NCBI GenBank assembly: GCA_030142905.1
Contig: JASJOG010000033.1
Span: 1,488,001-1,552,000 of the forward strand
Source: Heliopora coerulea
Taxonomy: Eukaryota; Cnidaria; Anthozoa; Scleralcyonacea; Helioporidae
Reading direction: 5' to 3'
Length of the DNA: 64,000 nucleotides
Program-made: the position numbers and the translations under genes
In this document: one piece after another, positions 60,601-64,000 of the stretch
Position numbering within the stretch: the first letter of the stretch is position 1
Layout: every line of letters begins with the position of its first letter
Notes under the pieces: model-generated
What the model saw: the letters and a program-made list of their open reading frames with translations, nothing else
Told to the model about the DNA's origin: nothing
Databases searched by the model: none

Positions 60601-63600
60601 CTAGTATATATTTATATAGTATCAGTAGAAAGTTACTAGTAGTCTGATGGAAATACTGCGATGTGATTGGGTACGTTACTTGTTACCTAATATTTGATAA
60701 ATAGTAAGGCAATGAGGCCAAGTTTATCGGCCAAAAACAATGGTTATACTACATGTTTCGTAACAATTTTAAGCAATTAGAATATTAAAATTAAAACAAT
60801 TAGATTATTATCTTGAAATTCTTTGGGATGATTGTTTCTTGGACTTTGACCTCGTCAACTATCACGTCATAGAAATTTTGAGCGCATAATTTAGTTGTTA
60901 AATCGATGCTACGAATCCGTCACACTTTATTAAAACCTTTCATGATTTCTTGCTAAAATAGTTGTTATCCCATTTCTGGTTTTTGGAAAGCTGATTAGCC
61001 TGATCCTAGGCTAGTTAATATATACAGAGAAAATTTCAAGAACATATAACAAAAGAAATACGGAGTTTGTTTCGAAACATGAAACTGAACTGAAACAATG
61101 GACGATATGTGGATGTTTGTCAAGCTCAAACTCTCAGAAAAATCCTATCCAAACAGGGATCGAACTCCCAACCACTTGGTCACCATTGAGATGGTTCCCG
61201 TATGGAGGTTAGAAATCGTTTTCCAGAGGGTTTGAAAGACAAACGTCCACATATCGTCCGTGAAATCACCAAGCTCCCACATCTACTTTGTGTGTAAGAT
61301 TCATCTAATTTGAACTAAAGTAAGTTAACGAAATTAAACAAATGAAATCCCTGGCCAAACCAAGTTCGATCATGTTGGGACCCTCCCGCTCTTCCAAAGC
61401 CATATCTTTTTTGGTTTTGAAACTTTCTATAGCCTTCCGTACATTGATGAATGACGCGGTATCGCGAACTTCAATAATTCAACGAATAGATATAGCAGTA
61501 AATCGGTCATCATAATGACGAGACTATTTTTTTAATTTTCTTGGGGAAAAAATTAAAAGTTCCCGCAATGATAAATTATTGTTCAAAAGAGAAGGACAGG
61601 AATATCTGTTTTGGTATTGATGTTTTATATCTGTAATTATTGTACTGCCAACTACGTGGCTTCTTTAATGCTTTTGATGTATTATTCAGGGCAGTAATAC
61701 AGACGAACTGGTGAAATTATTTGATTCAATGTCACTTGACAACTCAAACAGAGCGAGTCTTGGCAAGCTGTTGTACTTGCGTACCTTGGAAAACGGGATT
61801 GGTTTCAAGACATCTACAGATGAAATCGCTGAAAGTTTTAACCACTTAATGGATTTATTACCAAAGGGTAAGAAGTTTGAAAGTCACTGTAAGTCGAAGA
61901 CCTATTTTGGAGGCATTTCACTGCCGGGAAAAAACGAACTTCTTATTCGAGTTCGCACCTCGTTCGTCATTTCATTTTATAAAACTAGTGGCAAATGGTG
62001 TTGATAAAGCAAAGTATGTCTAAAGGTAGAGTAAGCGAGGCTGATGATAATAGTAACTTAGTCTGCTATACTATCATAAAATAACTATAATGTTAACCAC
62101 AACTCGTACAGGCTATATAAAAAGGTAAATGTTGCACATATCAGTCATGCTATAATAAAGTTACCAAAATGTCAGAGAATGCGTCCCTGACATTACCCTG
62201 AAATAATCGACTTAATAACTATATCACATCAGCTGTATCTATTGTGAATAAACTAAAATATTGACTACGTCTGTAACACCGTTGTAAAATAGTAAATTAT
62301 ATGCATTACTTAACATAATAGAATAACCAGTATATATTAACTACGAGGAACACTATTTTAGAAATAAATTAGTATAGGCTGGTATCATCAAAAACACACG
62401 TTACGCACTGTTGAAATTGAGCAATACTCGCTGACTCATGTTAAACGTGCTAGTCAAACTCTTGTTGGTTCTGAGCTTAATGTTTCACTAGCAAAAATTT
62501 CAATTTTAAATTGTCATGTCTCTTAAAATTTATGAAACATGAAACATTTACCGGGGTTCAATCGAGTTGTAGAAAAAAGTAAGAAGGGATGAATATTTCC
62601 ACATCTATTTTCCACGCGTTTATTGTCTGAATATCTTGTTTCTGTATCCCAACCGCAAAGTCGACAAGAGAATAGACAAGTTCGTTGTCGCTAATCGCAA
62701 TAAGGAGAATTTACATTAGATGAACCCTTATTTCCATATTTTTCTTCTCTTTGATCACTTAAGCTGTCTTTAATATTTCTGTAAGTTAAACTTTAACGAG
62801 AACAGATTCATTCTAGTGGTTCCGATCTTCCGCAACTGTTTCAGTTACTCTATGGAAACATTGAGAAATTATTCCTGTCTCTTTTATAGAATAATCCGTG
62901 GTAAATATCAAAAAATTAGAAGTCATTTCAATACTCATGTCATGACATCTAAGTCTAAATTCTCCTTACCCGCCAAGTTTGGCAATCTTCTTGGTCGGTA
63001 TTCAGTCAGAGAGCGTTTCCATTCTTTCTATTCTGATCAGTCATACGGCATTTTGCAAGGTTAGAACGGTTAGTCCGAAAATTTTGGAATGAAACCCGAC
63101 AATTTTGAGTTTGGGCCCGATAAACGATGAAGTCCATACAAAAAAAAATGATTGCCACATAATCCCCTGGACATTAGTTTTGACGTCAATATTCCTACTC
63201 ATTTCATGAACTTCAAGTCCCGAGCCACCAGACTGATCAATCTGACCAAGAAAAATAAAAATGCCCAAAGAAACAACTTTCAATAGCATACAATTTCACT
63301 AATGACGTAAATTCGTAAGAAAATATGGGCGTGAAACTTACTCTCCTTGGCAAAATATGCAATACAAGATTCTTTGTGGTTTTCCTTGCCAAATTTTACT
63401 TGATGGCCATACACACGAACAAGCTTTGTCGTTCCAAAAATGACAATCTGTCAACGTCCTTTCCGGAACAAGTAGATTTAAAAATTACGCAAACATTAAT
63501 GATGATGGAGGCTTAAATGGCACGAACCCAGAAAGTTTAATTTTGAAGTTTGTCAAATTATTTTAAGGACATTGTGTGGACGTTTCAACGTTCAACCACT

Positions 63601-63813
63601 GCAATCTTAGACTTCAGTAGCTAGTTCATTCCGATTGTTTGTTATATTTTAGATTGGACTGTGTGTACTTTATCTGTCGTACCTACACCTGAAAGAGAAG
63701 ACATAAAACACCTTTTAGTAACGCGTTTGAGAAAGAACGAAGAACCTTTGGTTTTGAAACTACTACTGCCGAACGAAAAAGACGAGAACGATGCGATGGT
63801 GGAGGACTTTCAA
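32018..63813 (+). CDS. ESPL1: separase (ESPL1), N-terminal and central part, 19 exons
   Basis: Exons: 32018-32083, 32208-32421, 36100-37258, 39069-39327, 41624-41865, 42945-43046, 43636-43794, 45139-45508, 46478-46579, 46679-46753, 47875-48132, 49085-49235, 51222-51326, 55407-55587, 56478-57988, 58475-58685, 60136-60172, 61690-61867, 63653-63813. Every junction is GT-AG with matching phase, giving 1,847 codons; the gene continues past the window. Separase is the caspase-like (C50) protease that cleaves the cohesin kleisin at anaphase onset. Diagnostic segments are [12 protein letters not shown] (helical repeats), [12 protein letters not shown] [12 protein letters not shown] with [11 protein letters not shown], and [10 protein letters not shown]...[18 protein letters not shown] at the start of the protease domain. 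The catalytic His and Cys lie outside. One in-frame TGA occurs in exon 8. Confidence 0.93.
34380..34500. repeat. TA/CATA microsatellite
   Basis: Imperfect TATATG/TACATA and pure TA tracts leading directly into the decayed hammerhead repeat. Confidence 0.9.
34498..34543 (-). ncRNA. hammerhead ribozyme, copy C (stem III damaged)
   Basis: On the minus strand: stem I ACTACA/TGTAGT, core CTGATGA and GAAA, and stem II GGCC/GGCT are kept. Stem III has become CTG/CCA, with only one of three pairs left, and the cleavage triplet is ATC. Activity is doubtful. Confidence 0.75.
34691..34736 (-). ncRNA. hammerhead ribozyme, copy D (core mutated)
   Basis: On the minus strand: stem I and CTGATGA are kept, but the second core reads AAAA instead of GAAA, changing the invariant G12. 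Stem III has a mismatch. It is expected to be inactive. Confidence 0.75.
35094..35162. repeat. TA-flanked repeat, copy 1
   Basis: TAAACCAAAGGTGAGGACCA...TGAAGAGCACTCAATACCAT recurs almost unchanged at 40003-40070, with a partial inverted copy at 40320-40363. All copies abut TA tracts. No ribozyme core recognised. Confidence 0.8.
35221..35345. repeat. CT and TA microsatellites
   Basis: About 60 bp of CT repeats followed by about 65 bp of TA repeats. Further TA or CA/TA tracts lie at 35637-35672 and 35766-35835. Confidence 0.95.
36100..37258 (+). CDS. ESPL1: separase exon 3 (large helical-repeat exon)
   Basis: A 1,159-nt exon bounded by TTTTTGCAG and donor GTAAAG, encoding about residues 94-479. 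It is rich in Leu, Lys and Cys with the spacing of alpha-helical repeats, as in the N-terminal superhelix of separase, which contacts securin. No enzymatic motif. Confidence 0.9.
39940..40515. repeat. composite of TA tracts and foldback repeats
   Basis: TA tracts at 39940-40003, 40070-40130 and 40363-40407 separate: the second copy of the repeat from 35.1 kb (40003-40070); a foldback with about 53-bp arms at 40141-40193 and 40240-40292 (ATAGTATTTCGCTTACCTCA at the left); an inverted partial copy at 40320-40363; and at 40416-40515 two direct copies of GAGGGAACTGACGTTTCG-type sequence followed by an inverted one. All in a separase intron. Confidence 0.75.
43960..44165. repeat. tRNA-like repeat fragment
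   Basis: On the minus strand, AGTATAACTTAGCGGTTGCA resembles a tRNA A box and ATCAGAAGGTTACTAGTTCG leads into a B box. It lies in separase intron 7. No clear terminal arms. Confidence 0.4.
45139..45508 (+). CDS. ESPL1: separase exon 8 with in-frame TGA
   Basis: The frame is open on both sides of a TGA at 45377-45379 (codon about 814). Downstream, the same frame reads [20 protein letters not shown] and reaches donor GTATGG at 45509. The TGA lies within 45374-45463, which starts with GT (GAG|GTTTGA) and ends with TTCTTCTTTCACAG. Its length, 90 nt, is a multiple of three, so removing it restores the frame. It may be a short intron, an alternatively spliced exonic intron, or a true stop or assembly error. 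Confidence 0.75.
45720..46078. mobile_element. hAT MITE with 8-bp target duplication
   Basis: Element 45728-46070 (343 bp) has ends CAGGGGTGGCGCCAG and CTGACGCCACCCATG (imperfect inverted repeats), flanked by TTTCAAAT on both sides. Subterminal AATTCCCCGAC motifs are repeated. It lies in separase intron 8. Confidence 0.9.
48740..48930. repeat. foldback repeat
   Basis: AGGTTTGCAAACGCGGGTTAG... GGTGTGAACGT is mirrored by ACGTTCACACACTCAGACC...CCTTGTTTGCAAACTC. Imperfect arms of about 55 bp in separase intron 11. The overlapping open frames on both strands come from this symmetry. Confidence 0.65.
51639..51672. repeat. AAT microsatellite at LINE insertion site
   Basis: About eleven AAT/TAA units immediately before the LINE; a matching shorter TAA run follows its other end (54846-54874). 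Confidence 0.9.
51673..54965 (+). mobile_element. R4/Dong-like non-LTR retrotransposon with 91-bp flanking repeats
   Basis: The LINE body is bracketed by direct repeats 51673-51763 and 54875-54965 (91 bp, two transitions), each preceded by a TAA run. The RT carries [47 protein letters not shown] and [10 protein letters not shown], closest from memory to the R4/Dong group, members of which insert into TAA repeats. It sits in separase intron 13, in the same direction as the gene. Clade assignment is inferred. Confidence 0.65.
51743..54705 (+). pseudogene. disrupted reverse transcriptase ORF of R4/Dong-like LINE
   Basis: The frame is broken. A TAG at 52841-52843 interrupts the palm domain just before DYRKAFDSV, at a position where relatives have Trp. 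A frameshift falls at about 52950-53100, a TAA at about 53364 and a TAG at 53820, with more in the C-terminal part to 54705. Surviving blocks are 51743-52840, 53157-53363, 53412-53819 and 54436-54702. The element cannot be autonomous. Confidence 0.8.
55090..55190. repeat. CCTTGAAAA-rich repeat remnant
   Basis: GACCTTGAAAAAGCGCC, GACCTTGAAAAAACCTGG and GTCCTTGAATTTTACC repeat the motif TCCTTGAAAAATCCTTGAA seen at about 54970. It is part of the sequence into which, or beside which, the LINE inserted. Confidence 0.5.
56478..57988 (+). CDS. ESPL1: separase exon 15 (helical repeats then disordered basic insert)
   Basis: A 1,511-nt exon. The first part continues the helical repeats ([14 protein letters not shown]). 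From about 57330 it becomes low-complexity and very rich in Lys, Arg, Ser and Asp ([38 protein letters not shown]). This matches the poorly conserved flexible linker before the protease domain in other separases, where phosphorylation, autocleavage and nuclear-localisation sites are found. A CRKCD motif near the end is unassigned. Confidence 0.88.
59817..59997. repeat. GTAT, GT and GGAT microsatellites
   Basis: Consecutive tracts of TATG, TG and GGAT units over about 180 bp in separase intron 16. The Met/Tyr/Cys-rich frames here are artefacts. Confidence 0.95.
61099..61259. repeat. tRNA-like foldback
   Basis: Arms GGACGATATGTGGATGTTTG (left) and its inverted copy CAAACGTCCACATATCGTCC (right; one mismatch), 161 bp in total. 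The interior on the minus strand carries TTGGGAGTTCGATCCCTG, a tRNA B box. Same design as the elements at 10.0 and 26.2 kb. In separase intron 17. Confidence 0.7.
63653..63813 (+). CDS. ESPL1: separase exon 19 (start of C50 protease domain)
   Basis: The exon reads [20 protein letters not shown] and [20 protein letters not shown], clearly alignable with the beginning of the protease domain of animal separases. It ends in phase 0 at donor GTATGT. The remaining catalytic domain is beyond the window. Confidence 0.9.
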
Positions 63814-64000
63814 GTATGTTTCTCAAACTCATTAATTATCCATGAATTGCAGTAACCAATCCATGAACATATAACAAATCACATGCATGCATTTTGATAC
63901 CCAATGAAAACCTGTAGTAAAATCACGAGTGATAAGTATCGCATTCTTAATTTGCATATTCAAATCAATGAAACAGACATGCAATAAATCAATGTGAATA

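Overview
The window reads as nuclear DNA of an early-branching animal, most likely a cnidarian (stony coral or anemone type). It is AT-rich, has intron-rich metazoan genes with GT-AG introns in consistent phase, and is crowded with microsatellites, MITEs and LINE fragments. No operons, bacterial promoters or CRISPR arrays are present. The species cannot be named from the sequence alone.

Layout. (1) 1-3.6 kb, minus strand: the 5' part of a deoxynucleoside kinase gene (P-loop exon at 3.3-3.6 kb, DRS exon at 0.3 kb) that runs off the left end. (2) 3.7-8.6 kb: no host gene; it holds a 5'-truncated CR1/Jockey-type LINE (minus) abutting a TAG/GAG microsatellite. (3) 8.6-18.7 kb, minus strand: a complete 8-exon GTPBP10 gene (mitochondrial Obg-family GTPase, 369 aa), whose introns carry hAT and TA-type MITEs, a tRNA-like foldback and a tandem pair of intact hammerhead ribozymes. 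(4) 20.2-31.3 kb, minus strand: an unassigned 11-exon gene whose protein looks like an isolated, catalytically degenerate superfamily-2 helicase C-terminal (RecA2) domain. (5) 32.0-63.8 kb and beyond the right end, plus strand: separase (ESPL1), 19 exons encoding about 1,850 residues, ending inside the start of the C50 protease domain. Its introns hold a second, decayed hammerhead pair, many TA-rich repeats and a dead R4/Dong-like LINE in a TAA repeat.

The separase and helicase-like genes are divergently arranged with about 730 bp between start codons, so a shared promoter is plausible. Separase cuts cohesin at anaphase and GTPBP10 serves mitochondrial ribosome assembly; nothing suggests the genes work as one pathway.

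The most notable signals are the tandem hammerhead repeats (retrozyme-like, two intact and two decayed, all antisense to the host gene), the helicase-like gene that has lost motif VI, and an in-frame TGA in separase exon 8 that lies within a 90-nt stretch with splice-like ends.
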